64,000 nucleotides of DNA, from contig JAWHQI010000228.1 in NCBI GenBank assembly GCA_033032865.1, positions 1,960,501 to 2,024,500 on the forward strand. Reading direction: 5' to 3'. The notes beneath the pieces are model-generated. The model was not told the origin of the DNA and made no database searches. It saw nothing but the letters and a program-made list of their open reading frames with translations. This DNA comes from Dactylorhiza incarnata. Its lineage: Eukaryota > Streptophyta > Magnoliopsida > Asparagales > Orchidaceae. Positions within the stretch are counted from its first letter, which is position 1, and each line of letters opens with the position of its first letter. A program made the position numbers and the translations under genes. This document shows positions 42,045 through 54,639 of the stretch, piece by piece.

Positions 42045-43472
42045 TTGTTGCTGCTACCGCGGCACCAGAACCCTGGCTCTTTTTGTCTCCAAGAACTCGG
42101 GCAGGTGGCCATTGTGTGACCTTCCTCATCATGGAAGTCATAGTATGGCAACACCGCCTCCCCCCTCTCGACCTCTGCCGCCCTGTTTCCTCTTCTCCTC
42201 CCCGCTCCTGCTTCCACTACCTCTCTCCTTCCACTTCCTCCTCCTCCTCCTCTTCCTCGTCTGATCGCCTTAGCCTGCTGAGGCGAGGGAGGCATCTGCC
42301 TCGGACCCTGCCTCCACCCTAACTGTTGAGGTCTTCCTTGCCCCCCATAGAAATTACCCCCTCCTGGGGCGTAGCCTCTTCTCTGACCTTGCATCCCCCC
42401 GCCAGGCTGCCTCCATCCCCCTTCCGGGGCCCGGGGCTCTTCCCTTTTTCTTACTTCTGGCTGCTTGACCTCCGGCTCAGTGAGCTTTGCTAGCCTCTTG
42501 GTGAGCTCTGGATTGGCCTCCTCACTCTCGACTTCTTCTGCCACCCTCTCCATCAATTCCTCGTAGGATACGGGGGCTTTCCTCTTCAGGTCCATCTTAA
42601 AGAAACTCTCTTTCAGCCCCAACATGAAGGCGAGCTGAAGAGCAAATCCGGGCATCTCCTGGGTGAGCAGAACTTCCTCCTAGAACCGATCTGCGTAATG
42701 AGCCAACGACTCCTTAGGCTCCTGCTTCACTTTGAAGAGGGACTCGGCGTCCTTCGTCCTCTTCTTCGAAGTTGAAAACCGTAACAAGAAACTTCTACGC
42801 AGATCTTCGAAAGCGTAGATCGATTCGACGGAGAGTTGGTGGAACCACTCCCGAGCTTTCTACTTCAGGGTGACGGCGAAGAGCCGACACTTGAAGGCGT
42901 CTGACATCGGCCTGATAGAGACCGAGTCCTCGAATGACTGCAGATGATGGACCGGTTCATCCCGACCATGGTAATAGACCCTGTCCCACTCTCTGAACCA
43001 TTCCGGGATGGGTGCAGAGAGCACCAACTCACAAAAAGGGCTTCCTCCCCCTGCTGCCCTTTCCTGCTCAACTCGCCCCCCGAGCTCTCTCGCCCAACCA
43101 GAGCTCGCCGGGGCCAAACTCGCGAGAGCCACCGTTGCCGGACTGGCCCCCGTGGGTACCTCCCCCCACCGGGATCGCATTCGTCGGCGTCATGCCCGCC
43201 TCCATTGCGCCTACCTGTGCCACACTCTCCTGTGCCGCACTCGCCTGTGCCGAGGTCGCCGGACTGGCGAATAGCACTCGCCCCTCCAGGTCTGGCACTG
43301 ACCCTCCGGCCACCTCTTTTCCAGTCCTTCCTCCCGGGGCTCCCTCGCCAACCGCCGCCGGAGGTTGGGATGCTTGACCCACGGGGGTCGTGAACTCGCT
43401 ACGTAGTGCTACGACCGTGAACCCGAGGGTGTCAAGGACCTCTCGCCTGAAGTCAGAGAACATCTTCTGCAC
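42041..43472 (-). pseudogene. RE3 gag
   Basis: The sense strand begins MQKMFSDFRREVLDTLGFTV, then an Ala/Gly/Pro-rich region. The capsid part has PFCELVLSAPIPEWFREWDR, HHLQSFEDSVSIRPMSDAFK, FHQLSVESIYAFEDLRRSFL and GFALQLAFMLGLKESFF. An Arg/Gly-rich tail ends in YYDFHDEEGHTMATC, a knuckle-like motif with Tyr for the first Cys. Stops or frame breaks occur near 42660-42690 and 42860. It matches Tat Gag order and motifs. Forward-strand Pro/Ser-rich frames over this region are shadows. Confidence 0.8.
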
Positions 43473-43582
43473 TGCCTCCGGAGGCGACCCGTGGAGCTCC
43501 TCACCTTGATCTTCATCTCCTGCAATGTTCCTTTCTCGGAATCTTCTTGGACCAGACGCGCTCCACGCTCACCGCACCAAAA

Positions 43583-45052
43583 TGTTGAAACTGATTTCTC
43601 GGTCTCTTATGAAGCTCGGGCCCTCAACGAGTTGAGGGGCAGCTGGTCCTTACTAGTCCCTCGAAAAGAGCAGACCGGAGACTTATAAATGGAATAAGAC
43701 CATAGTCGCAGGGAGGAGGTCCCACCACAAACTCGGAAGATCGTTGAGCGCTTCCCCTCCCAAGCCAAAGCTGAGACTTGGGCACCTTGGAGAGCTATAG
43801 AGCCGAACCAAAGTAACTAAGGAAGAAGAAGAAGCTCAGAGATCTGATACTGGAATCCTCTCCCAAGGTGCCCTTTATGGTCTATTTATAGTTTCTTTTT
43901 TACTCATGGCTTGTTAATAGCGGGATTCTGCCTTTTGGTTTTACTAAACGCACCCCAATTTGGCCTGCTAACAGCCAGACTCTGCTGTTTGGAGGGGCTA
44001 CCAGCAGACCACCAGGGGCAGAGGAGTAACTCCACCTCTTTAGTCTATGGATGAGTGGTTTATGAGAGCTTCACTCGCGAGAGAGGTGAATTCGTCGAAC
44101 GAAAAGATGAGTTCGTCGAACGAGCTTTGTCGAACGGAAAGGCGAGTTCGTCGAACAAGTTTCATCGAACGGAGAACGAAATTCGTCGAACACTGAGGTG
44201 GGTTCAACGATCTCGATAAATGCTCGGCGTTCGTCGAACGCACTTCGGCGTTCTGCTGAACCCTAAGACTTGGGAAGAATCCGATTCACTTACCCTCTCG
44301 CGAACAGCCGGCGAGTGCCCAGCTCGTCGACCTTCTTGCGAGCAGTCGGCAAGTACCTGGCTCGCTCGCCTTCTTGCGAACAGTCGGCGAGTACCTGGCT
44401 CGCTCACCTTCTTGCGAACAGCCGGCGAGTACCCGGCTCGCTTGCCTTCTTGCGAGTTGACCCTGAAACTTGGGTTCGCGGGGACACGACTCGCTCTATT
44501 GGAATAAAAGCCCCATTTGAGCGAGCGACCTGTGAGGACCTCGCTCGCGTTCTCACCAGCAACGTCCATCGACACCGGGTCTCGTGCCCCCTTCTGCGGA
44601 TTCTTCCGCTGAGATAAGTGCTCGTCCCAGCGAATCCGCTGGGAGGAGATAGAGATAGCTGCTGAGACGGGCGTCGGACTGAGAAGCGAATTCGTCGAAC
44701 GGACAGCGGGGTTCGTCGAACTCAGGGCTTCGCCGACCGCAGAGCTGGGGTACAAGCGTCGACCGCTGAGCTTGAGTAAAAAGTGTCGACCGCTATAACA
44801 ATCTGTTCGTCGACCGCTGAGCTGAGGCGGGATTGTCGAGCGCTGCTTAGGTTTCGTCAAACGCAGCTTTGAACCTTTTCATCGAACGCAGAGCGCCGTT
44901 CATCGAACGCAGGGAGCATATGTCGATTTTGTTCTTTCTCTTATTTTCTGCCTATTAACATATATCCCTCCCGCGAGACTTTTACTTGTTGGTTATTCCT
45001 CCGTCTTTGTTCACCCACTAGGTTAATATCGAGGTTGTACAAAGTCAATTCG
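43583..45052 (-). repeat. RE3 5' LTR
   Basis: The plus strand starts tgttgaaactg and ends gaggttgtaca, followed by TSD aagtc. It contains TTCGTCGAACG words and four 'gcgaacagccggcgagtacc' units at 44300-44460. TATA at 43883-43890. Sense sequence just after it reads TTTTGGTGCGGTGAGCG, the place of the primer site; I cannot name the tRNA. Confidence 0.93.
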
Positions 45053-45057
45053 ACGCA

Positions 45058-46237
45058 ACGTCGACATCTGAGTTCATCCAGATCTAAGAAGGAATTCGAA
45101 GCCTACTCTGATAAGCACTCAGAGGTGCGTTGATAAGAAAGAAATATAATTCGATGCTACTTCGAATACAGTCTAAAAAAGGAAGCTTTCTTTGATGTCC
45201 TTATAACACCGTTTTAGAAGGATCACCAAGCTAAAGACAGTTCTCCAACGGCTCGATTATTTCCCAGAATAGATTGGAGTACTCCAGGACACAGCAAAAA
45301 CATTCTTGGAAGGTATTCATAGCTGATGGACGAGTCGGGATCACAAGAGGAAAGGAAAATCAAAGGTCCAATAAGAATTCTTTTTCAGGACAATCTAAAT
45401 GGAGAAAGAAATTCAAATACCAATCATACACAATAAGTTTGCAGGAGAAGATAAGAAATATTGGGTATTCATAACATTATTCATATTGTCGAATAAGGCT
45501 TTTCATCTTCTCCCTTCTCTAACCCTAAGACAGAAATATAAGTGCTCTCTCTCTACACAGGAAAGATAGACAGTTGTTCCTTCTTGGTCATCATCATATA
45601 ACACCTAGATTACAAGAAGTACTCATAGAAAAGGATCTGAAAATAACCCTTGCAAATCATCACAATCATAAGCAAGGGTTCATCATCAACAGATCCAGTG
45701 AAAGAAAAATTGAAGCTGAAGTTCTTTAGAAATTGTTTCTGAAGAATTCTGAGAACAGAATTCTTATCTCCATCTTCTTTCTTTCTTCTTCCTTATTCTT
45801 CACACTGTAAAAGAGTTTTATTAATCCCACTTTCAAAGGATTCAGTGGTTCTGAAAGTTCCCTTATCAAAATATTCAGTTGTTCTATGAGTCTCCTTATC
45901 AAAAGACTCAGTGGTTCTACGAGTATCCTTATCAAAAGACTCAAGCACAGGTTGTGCAATCCTACCAAGGAGGTAGAAGAGAGGAGTAGCCACATTTTGG
46001 GGAACACCTATAAAAATCCTTGTGTCATCTGTGTGTTGATTTTCTGTGCTGTTCCATCTTTCAATTTTCTGTGATTATTTCTTTTCAGCAATCTGTGTTT
46101 ACTTTATTCTGTCTTTGGATTGCTTAATTCATAATACTTAGTATTTTTATTGTGTGTGCATTATTAGGATAGAAAATTTTTAAATCTCTATTCACCCCCT
46201 CTAGAGAATACTCAGAGGCACACTGTGCACTTTCTCA
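45058..46237 (+). repeat. Copia-like LTR, copy 2
   Basis: Continues sequence that began at 7095-7128 before RE3 inserted. 45580-46237 matches 4551-6214 without the CACTA element. It includes the degenerate 33-bp repeat (45850-45945) and ends with the 'tattcaccccctctagag' motif before the fusion at about 46237. It contains no supported gene; short frames are repeat products. The part 45058-45579 has no second copy in the window, because RE1 and the window edge removed it. Confidence 0.55.
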
Positions 46238-47245
46238 CGGGTTGGTAAGTTGACTCGGGCTCGTGGTGCACTTGAGTGAGGAAATGATGCCAGCGCAAAA
46301 AGAGGTTTGACGAACCGTCGAGAAGACTCGATGGTCTCGACGGATTCAATGAGAGGACTCGATGAATCCATCGAGTGATACTCGATGATTCGTCAAGTGC
46401 GTCTCGACAATCATCGAGAGTACTCCACGATCCTCGATAGGACTTGACGGTTCATCGAGTTGTTCTCGATGATCCGTCGAGTGGGTCTCGACGGTCTGTC
46501 AAGTTGGTCTCTATAATCCGTCAAGTGGGTCTCGACAATTCGTCGAGACAACTCGACGAATCGTTAAGACCACTCGACGAATTTGTGGAGTATCGGCCTT
46601 GTATAGAATTTTCCCGATTCATTTGATAATTCGGGATGTGTGTCGATCAGATAAGAGACTTCTGAGTTGTTTAAATTCTATTTTATGTCTTGTAATCAAA
46701 GTGGTCCTATAGGATAGTGACACGTGGCGGTGTTGTCCAATCCAGAGAATGGGAAGAACATTAATTTAATTTGATTCTTTTGTTAATCATGGACAAGAAA
46801 CTATTCGTAAGAAATAGGAGAAAACATTCAAAACTTTTTCTTCCTCTTCCTCCATTGACCAAACCAGCCAACCTTTTCCTTAGAAGAACAAAGCTAAGAA
46901 GAATAAAGCTAAGGAAAAGATCATCGTAGATCGCCACCGCCATGTCGCTAAGAAGACAAACTCGATCCATGGTCATAAATTATGTGACTTCCGCTCTCTC
47001 TCCCTTGATGCTAAATCTTTAGATCTGATTTAGGAGAGATGTCGGCTCAAAAGAGCTTGACCTTAGTGAGTTTAATGGAGTTTTCTAGGAAGAGACCACG
47101 CTATAACTTCTGTTCTAGGGCGTCGTTCGCTGAAATAATGTCTTTGATCTTTTCCTCTCTTCAAAATGAGGTTATAGGAGTTGATTTCAAGAAGAACGGT
47201 GGTCTATTGAGGAAGTGTTGGAGGAGAGAAGGTGAAAATTTATAG
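46238..47245 (+). repeat. RE8-type gypsy LTR, copy 2 (probably remnant of the RE8 5' LTR)
   Basis: Matches 50514-50591 plus 59970-60915. Palindrome minisatellite at 46316-46583. The LTR start TGTAATG seen at 50479 is missing here and replaced by copia-like sequence. Homology stops at about 47245, so the second half of the LTR is deleted. Confidence 0.65.
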
Positions 47246-49640
47246 GGTTTAGGGTTTCTGGGGGAATTGATAATCTTAACAATTTTTTTTCAACACTACA
47301 AGGTCGTAATCCTTGAACAATCAGTTCACCCTGAGCAAGATGGACTGTTAATGCCATGCTTTGGTCAATAGAAATTTCATTAGCGAAAAAGAAAAGAGAG
47401 CATTTTAAGGATGATAATTCTCTCTATACTGTTCTAAGACTATGCAGATAAGTAAACAAGGAGAGTAGTAAACTAACACTTTGGAATATAGATCAATGTT
47501 TGTCAGTTTATATATTTGTGACAACATTATAGCTGGGAAGTTGATAAAATTTGGTGCATGCATGACTGGTATGATGATAGACTATCCCTAAGTTTGGAAA
47601 TTCTGGTGAACACTCCCTTCCATTATATAATTACTTGACATTGGGAAATAAATAAGTGTTACATGATGGAGTCAACAAGCTTAGTATGACTCGTTTGGTG
47701 ATTTCAAATCTCGAAACTTCTTCCTGAAATAAACATGTCATGAATGATCGTTGGCAGAGATTGTAGGTCATTTGAAACTGATTTGATTTAGTTTATCATG
47801 TTGTGAATTACGCCCTAAATTTTGGTAGTCTAAGGAAATCATCTCGAATTACATTTGATTCAGGTCAAGTTCAAAACATATGAAATGCATATAATAACTG
47901 GATGTTATTTGTATATGCTCTCAGGATGATTGGGTGCAACTTGATTATCATCGAAAAAGTTGAGTACTTGACCTCCTATTCCACGGTTGACTTTTAATGG
48001 CGTTGGAATTATGAAGAGTATTGGCCATAACCAATTCTAGAGGCTCTGCATCATAACACAACTGTTGGATAAGGTTTGTGTTCACGGTTGAAGAGCCCTT
48101 AAATGAAATGATCTAAATTGCAAGAGAAAATTGGCACGAATTTCTGAAATCGCTGCAAGTATAAGTAAGACCTGGATTAGACAAAAGTAACACTTGACTC
48201 GGGTCTCGTGTTCTTAGAAGAGAATGGCGTGATTATAACCTATGCGAGGTGTAGAGTCATGGATTCACCTTGCCATGAGCCTACTGTAATGCTTTGTAAT
48301 ATCACCGGACCAATTTTTAAGCATCACCACCGGATGATCATATACAAATTTTGGGAACTATTCGGAAACATAAAAGCTTTATTAGCTTAAACCCTTGAGG
48401 TAGTATCACCATGTTTGTTAATTGGCTGATTGAATGGGCATAATGTCATAGCAAGTTAGGTGGTATGATTGTGGGACTTGACCATTATGTGAATTAGAAG
48501 TCAAGCGTCAAACATCCGTGATGTCTAATAATTCTAATTATCTTACCATGACTTGATATTGGAAATATAAGGACCCTGGAAATCGTAAAACCTTGTAGGC
48601 ATCTTGCTTTGTTTAACAAGAGTAACTCCCCTGAACTCTAAGGAATGAAATGATTTTAATGACTAGCTACATGTGATTTCCTTGGATGAGATAACATTGC
48701 TGGAATCTATTGCTAATAACATGGATAATGATGGTTTATGCTAGAAGACGAGGTTTTGACCCCAAGGATATGATATCTTGAATTATATAGTTGATTACCG
48801 CTTGACCTTGTGGCCAATCTCATTAAAGGCTAAATTTGGATGAATTGAAACGATTGCTTTGATCGACAACTTATGCATATGCGATGGAAACATAAAGGTT
48901 ACCAAGGCTAAATCCTTGAGACAATAACATCATGTTTGGGAATTTGTAGGTTCAAATGGGGTAGTATCATGACATTGGAAGTACATTGAACCCATAAAAC
49001 TTGAAATCAAGTAAATGCCGAGTTAAGTTATTGAAGATGAGTAGAATATATGTGATCCTTTGGATATGGTTTTGATGATCTCAAGAATCGAAGCACACAT
49101 GTTTGATGATACTATAATCGCTTTTAGAAAGCTTCATGATTTTGAGGATAAATCATTATTTTCAACATGAATATTTGTTTATTTACATGATAAATGTTAA
49201 GGGTTAATAAGATGTCCCTCATGGCGAGATCGGCTCATGACAAATATTAGGTTTGAAGAACATTTTACCTTAAAATATTAGAAAGGTAACTTCTTTTGGA
49301 AATGATGATGTTGATTGACTACGTAGGCGTACTTGGTGGAGATAAAGAATTTGATCATTCTCAGAAAAATTTACGAGTCACTGCTTGTACAAGCAATGAC
49401 AACTTTCATCACGAATGGAAATTCCGTACTTATCTCGAGCATATTGATATTGCTAGCGCTACATGATATTTGGATGTTGATGTCATGTAATGAAAGAACC
49501 AATATTGTATAAGATAAAAACATATTAAACTCTTGGAAGATGAGTCTAGATTTTACTTACACAATTGCTAATCTCATGTGTATAAGAATCATTGATCATA
49601 CAAGACCTTAGGCCCTTGGTGTAATTAAGGTTAATTTCTT
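47246..49640 (+). pseudogene. RE8 internal region, strongly decayed
   Basis: About 2.4 kb of AT-rich sequence with no long frame. It lies between an LTR remnant and an integrase remnant of the same orientation, so it should be old gag-pol. One weak trace is at 48208-48260 (FLEENGVIITYARCR), which recalls the RNase H motif 'LMQEGKVIAYASRQ'. That match is low confidence. I can support nothing else. Confidence 0.35.
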
Positions 49641-50405
49641 ATGGTGGAGTGCCCAAGACTATCATTTCAGACCGGGATGGGTGATTCACTTATAGAGAAT
49701 GGAGGGCGGTGCTAACGTATTTCGGCACAAAGTTAACTTTTATCACCGCTTTCTACCCGCAGACGGATGACCAGTCAGAAAGAACTATCAGAACAATGGG
49801 GGATCTACTGCGGTTATGCATTTTGGATAGAGGAGAGCCGTGTGAGAGACTACATACCGTTTTGGATAGAGGAGAGCCAAGCATCCAGATGGCTCCTTGT
49901 GAAGCAATCTATGGTAGAAGGTGTAGGACACCCTTGACATGGGTCCAGGACGAGGATCCAAGGGCATTAGGGGTGTAGTACATTGATGACACTGATGCGA
50001 TGATAAGGCTAATCAGGGATCGCATGCTAAGAGCTCAGCCCGCGGTACTTAGGGACTTATTCTGTCTTGGAGCGGATTGGTCCCTTGGCATATAGGCTGG
50101 AGCTACCGTTGGATTTGTAAAATTTGCACGACGTATTTCATGTGTCCTCCATTCGGAAGGCACTACTTCAGCCTGAGAAGTTCATCACCACTACTTCCAG
50201 TCCGGTGGAAACTGACAGATCTGTCCAACTAGAGCCTGTGTGGGTAGTTGACTCTAAAATCTGGAAGTTGCGGCGGAAAAGTGTTCCTTTGGTAAACCTC
50301 CTATGGTCCAATCACGGGAAGCAGAAGTACACTTGGGAACCTATGGACCATATGCAACGGAATTATCCGGACTTGTTCCAACAAGGTATGAAAGAATTTG
50401 TGTAG
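49641..50405 (+). pseudogene. RE8 integrase C-terminal half and chromodomain-like end
   Basis: TIISDRDG (second Asp region), LTYFGTKLTFITAFYPQTDD and SERTIRTMGDLLRLCILDRG are the Ty3/gypsy integrase core around its last catalytic residues (PQTDGQ-x-E in the family). MAPCEAIYGRRCRTPLTW follows. After a short duplication of the 'LDRGEP' segment come HDVFHVSSIRKALLQPEKF and WSNHGKQKYTWEPMDHMQRNYPDLF, the chromodomain-like end of Del/Tekay elements. Several stops break the frame. Confidence 0.8.
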
Positions 50406-50591
50406 AACCTTGTACTTTAAAACACCGTAGGCCCAAACTAAAATTTTGGGATGAAATTGTTTCTTCGTTTATTAGATTTGTAATGTCTCGATTCATGTTA
50501 AGCCCCTTGAACGCGGGTTGGTAAGTTGACTTAGGATCATGGTGCACTTGAGTGAGGAAATGATGCCAGCGCAAAAAGAGGTTTCACAAAC

Positions 50592-52722
50592 TAATGAATA
50601 ATAAATTATGCATTTTTTAGTATAGTTTTTAGCATAATTTTGGGTAATATTGTACATATTCCAAGTAAATTATTGAATAAATGATTTGTTTTAACTAATT
50701 TTTATATTTATATATTTATATGTAAAAAGGAACTATAAAGTATTTAAATATATATGTAAATATATATATGTATATAAGTATTTAAATATATATATATATA
50801 AAGTATTTAAATATATATATGTAAATATATATATATATAGGTATTTAAATATATATGTATATATATATAAAGTATTTAAAAATATATGTAAATATTCATT
50901 AAATAGAAATCTTATCTATATATGTAAATATGAAGTATAAATAAGTTAAATATGTAATAATAAAATTAACTATATGAAAATATAATCTATAAAGAGATAA
51001 TATTTATGTAAATATAGTTATTTAAATATGATTTTTTATTGTATTTATAATATATATCATGTATATATACTATTAAAGTTAAATAATAATGATGTATAAT
51101 ACTATAACTATAGTATATATGTATTAAGTTAAATCGATAATATATATTAATGTATTAAGTTAATAAAAATTATGTATTTTAATGTATTATGTTAAAGGTT
51201 AATATGCAAAAAAATAAATCTGTAAATATATATAATATAGTTCTTGTGCTTACAGATATGAGCGCTTGGCTTAGTGGTTGTGGTCTGGTTAGCCTTTCTT
51301 AGTGGCGCTGGATCGAAACCAGACCAGAGCATTTTTGCCTCTATTTAATCCGCTACCTGCAGACCCAGAATCGCTGAGACCAGCCCGAACCGCTGAGATG
51401 ACCCAGCCCGAACCGCTGAGACGACTCAGCTTGAACCGCTGAGAGGACCAGCCTGAACTGCTGAGACCCAGCCCAGATCCGCTGAGACCAGACCAGAACA
51501 GCTGAGACCCAGCCCAGAACCGCTGAGACCGCTGAGACCCAGCCCAGAACCGCTGAGACCAGCCCAGATCTGGTGAGACCCAGCCCAGAACCGCTGAGAC
51601 CAGCCCAGAACCGCTGAGACCAGCCCAGAACCGCCAGCTCACATGCCAGCTCACCTTCCAGCTCACTCCAGTCAACCTGCCAGCTACTATCCGCAACCCT
51701 AGCACTCAGGTAAAACTTGCCAACCTCTCAGTCAACCCTCCAGCTGCTTCCCATTAGCTCCAAAATATCTTTTCTTTTTTGCTAATTGCAGCCCTCACTT
51801 TTGCCTATAAATAGGTAACCTGATGGCTAAAGGGTTCACAAATTCTGATGTTTTGGGGGATTTGTGATCCACTTTTGTGTTGTTTTTATAATTTTCTCTC
51901 TCTTTGTTCAACTCTTTCTCTCTCTAAGATTGTAATATCTTTTTTTTTTTCTTAATGAAAATATTGTTTTCTTAGCATAGCTTTTCTCGCTTTCATAGCA
52001 TAGATTTACCGCTTTCATAGCTTAGATTTTCTGCATTATTTACCGCTTTCATAGCTAGATTTTCTGCATTATTTACCGCTTTCATAGCTAGATTTTCTGC
52101 ATTATTTACCGCTTTCATAGCAAGATTTTTTGCATTATCATCGCTTTTCTTGGTTTTTGCTAAACGCACACCAAGCCCGCGATTTTATGCATTTTTTATC
52201 GCTTTCATAGCTTAGATTTTCTGCATTATCATCGCTTTTCTTGGTTTTTGCTAAACGCACACCAAGCCCGCGATTTTCGTCTTTTCTGCTTTTTAGAATT
52301 TCTGCAATCACACTTATTTTCATCGATAAGATAATAGCGCGTCCTCAAAGTAGAGATAATCAACACGGCCTCGGAAAAATACGACCGGGATATCATTTTC
52401 TAAGAAAAATTATATCATGTACTATAAACAATAAGGTGCACTTGCCTTTATCGCAAGATAAGTTGGATAAATTATTTTCAAAAACTCTGCGAGAGACCTT
52501 TTTTATAAAAATTAATTAACCAAAAAAGGAATTTCGGCCCCGTCGCCGCGGTGCTACCCCCCCGATATTCCAAAAGCGGGAGCGACCGTTACTTCCATCA
52601 CCTCGACAGGTGGGATAAAGGTTTAGGTCCTCGAAGTAGGAGTACTCGCCGGACTCCTCGAAAATGCCCGCCGGAATCTAACCGAACCCAGGCTCCGCAG
52701 AAATTTAATTTTAAATCCATCA
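50592..52722 (+). repeat. RE9 5' LTR
   Basis: 2131 bp. The first 650 bp are AT-rich (tatatgtaaatat runs). Then a minisatellite 'cccagaaccgctgagaccag' at 51366-51634, TATAAATA at 51806-51813, and a 30-35-bp repeat 'gctttcatagctagattttctgcattatt' at 51985-52250. Ends AAATCCATCA. Confidence 0.93.
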
Positions 52723-52727
52723 AGTTT

Positions 52728-52745
52728 TTGGCGCCGTTGTCGGGG
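52728..52745 (+). other. RE9 primer-binding site, tRNA-Asp type
   Basis: TGGCGCCGTTGTCGGGGA directly after AGTTTT at the LTR end; one mismatch to the Athila-type consensus. Confidence 0.88.
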
Positions 52746-53195
52746 ACTTTTCGTGTCGTTATTTTGAAACAGGGAATCGCTATTAATTTTATCTTTTACT
52801 TCTTCCTCCCCCTTTTTCTCTCGTACATATATTTCTAAACCAAAAAAATAGAAAAACTAAAAAAACTAAAAAAATTGCAAAACACAAATCATCTATATAT
52901 ATTTTCATCTAAGAAATCTAAAAATTCAAAAAAAAATTATTTAAAAAGCTCTTTCTTTCTTTTACTTAAATTATCATAAAAAAAAATCCAAAAAATAAAT
53001 CAAAAATTTTTTTAGAAAAAAAAATAAAACTTTTTTTTATATAAAAGTAAATGACCTGGGGAAACTCTTCGGATTATCCGGAATTTTGTTTTTGATCCAG
53101 AAATCGAGCTCACTATTCACGAGCGCCTTCGATCTCGTGACCAACAACAACCCTTAAATCTCGAAGAATTAACCGGCGATACTATAGCCGATAAT

Positions 53196-54473
53196 ATGGC
53201 AGATCCCAATCCAAATGCGGCCCCACAACGGACCATGGCCTACTATTCCAGGCCGAGTTTGGAAGATAATGGGTCAAGTGTCACTCGCCCCGCGATAGCT
53301 AATAATAATTTCAATATAAAATCCAGCATTATCCAAATGGTACAACAGTCGATTCAGTTCGACGGTTTGCCAGATGAGGACCCAAACCAACACCTTTCAA
53401 ACTTTCTAGAAATTTGCGACACCTTCAAAATTAATGGCGTCAGCGATGACGCCATTCGCTTGCGCTTATTTCCCTTTTCCCTGCGGACAAAGGCTATATC
53501 GTGGTTGACTTCTCTTCCGAGAGGGTCCATAACCACGTGGGCCGAATTGACGGAAAATTTTCTAACTAAGTATTTTCCTCTGTCAAAAACCGCTAAATTA
53601 CGCACCGACATCGCATCCTTTATACAATTCAATTATGAGTCTCTTTACGAGACTTGGGAGCGTTTTAAAGAATATTTGCGTAGGTGTCCTCATCACGCGC
53701 TACCAACTTGGCTACAGGTATAAACGTTCTACAATGGCTTGAATTTCTCAACGCGACAGATGATCGACGCAGCCGCCGGGGGAACGTTAAACAACAAAAC
53801 CCCGGAGGCTGCTCAAGCTCTGATCGAAGAAATGGCCATGAACGCGTACCAATGGAACGTTCCAAGGTCGTGTCCTAATAAACCGGCTGGAATTTATGAA
53901 GCAGATGCCACTTATCACTGAGCCTCGCAGGTAGAGCGGCTAAGTAAGCAAGTGGCGGAGATGAATTCTTCCTCCTCCGCTCCTGGGTGGGCGAGTGCCG
54001 CTAATAATAATGCTAATAATAATTATAATAATAATAATAATAATAATAATGATAATTTAATCGAGGAGACGGTGGATTACCTGGGCAATCCGGTTCGGGG
54101 CCCCTTCAACCCTAATAACAATCCTCATAGTAATAACTATAATCCGGGTTGGAGGAATCACACGAACTTCTCCTGGAGCAACCCTAATAATGCGCAATGC
54201 CCCCCAAATGCGGGTCCCCAAGGCTATCAGCAAGGGTTCCCCCAAGGACTTCAGCAGGGGTATCAACCTCCTCCTCCTCCAAAACCTTCCCCGCTCGAGG
54301 AAGTTTTCGAAAAATACGTAACGTCCAACGAAATAAATATCCAGAATATAACCGGATCGCTAAAAAATTTGGAAATGCAGGTCGGACAACTTACGAAAAT
54401 GGTCTCCGAGAGGCCATTTGGAGCACTGCCAGGGAACACGGAGCCGAACCCGCGTAAAAATGCCCCCGCTTAA
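53196..54473 (+). pseudogene. RE9 gag (Athila type), frameshifted
   Basis: MADPNPNAAPQRTM at 53196; the open frame extends upstream (IHERLRDQQQPLNLEELTGD), so the true start may be earlier. Capsid motifs: DGLPDEDPNQHLSNFLEIC, GVSDDAIRLRLFPFSL, KAISWLTSLPRGSITTWAE and ERFKEYLRRCPHHALPTW. The frame shifts near 53720 and goes on with FYNGLNFSTRQMIDAAAGGT and TPEAAQALIEEMA, then a stop at about 53919. A third block (53952-54473) has an Asn-coding (aat)n tract at 54003-54056, GYQQGFPQGLQQGYQPPPPP, and a coiled-coil-like end (SLKNLEMQVGQLTKMVSERP). No zinc knuckle is seen. Product in live relatives: particle protein. Confidence 0.85.
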
Positions 54474-54639
54474 ACCCTTTGAAGCGGCAAGGAGGTCATC
54501 TCCCCATCGCGGGTTAAGCCTAAGGTACATATTTCGACTCCGACCCCTCCACCCTCTCCTCCGATTAAACCAAAACCCCCAAAAAATATATATATATTTC
54601 GATTTTCCAATTGCGCCGATCATTTTGACCCCGCAAATT

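Larger units (their letters stand above)
7129..45052 (-). mobile_element. RE3: Tat-type Ty3/gypsy retrotransposon with nested insertions
   Basis: LTRs at 43583-45052 (5') and 7129-8646 (3'), both TG...CA. TSD AAGTC at 7124-7128 and 45053-45057. Sense is minus: gag (43472-42041), protease (42044-41589), RT (41426-40716, resuming 16730), RNase H, a second RNase H, integrase (to 14148), a 95-bp satellite, two antisense genes, 3' LTR. Dual RNase H and antisense genes between integrase and 3' LTR are hallmarks of the Tat lineage. The RT gene is split by about 24 kb of other elements. Stops and frameshifts in gag, RT and integrase show it is inactive. Confidence 0.92.

Noticed and set aside
41045..43393. 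Long Pro/Ser-rich plus-strand frames
   Set aside because: They are shadows of the GC-rich minus-strand gag and protease of RE3, whose translation matches known families.
45726..46007. Minus-strand ORF with LIRxLxEPLxxLIRR repeats
   Set aside because: Comes from the 33-bp tandem repeat of the copia-like LTR.
46960..47245. Possible host exon (MEFSRKRPRYNFCSRASFAE)
   Set aside because: The same sequence recurs at about 7040 and 60750 within LTR copies, with different stops, so it is LTR sequence.
49709..49978. Active chromovirus integrase gene
   Set aside because: Motifs are clear, but stops, an internal duplication of LDRGEP and the missing first half show a dead copy.
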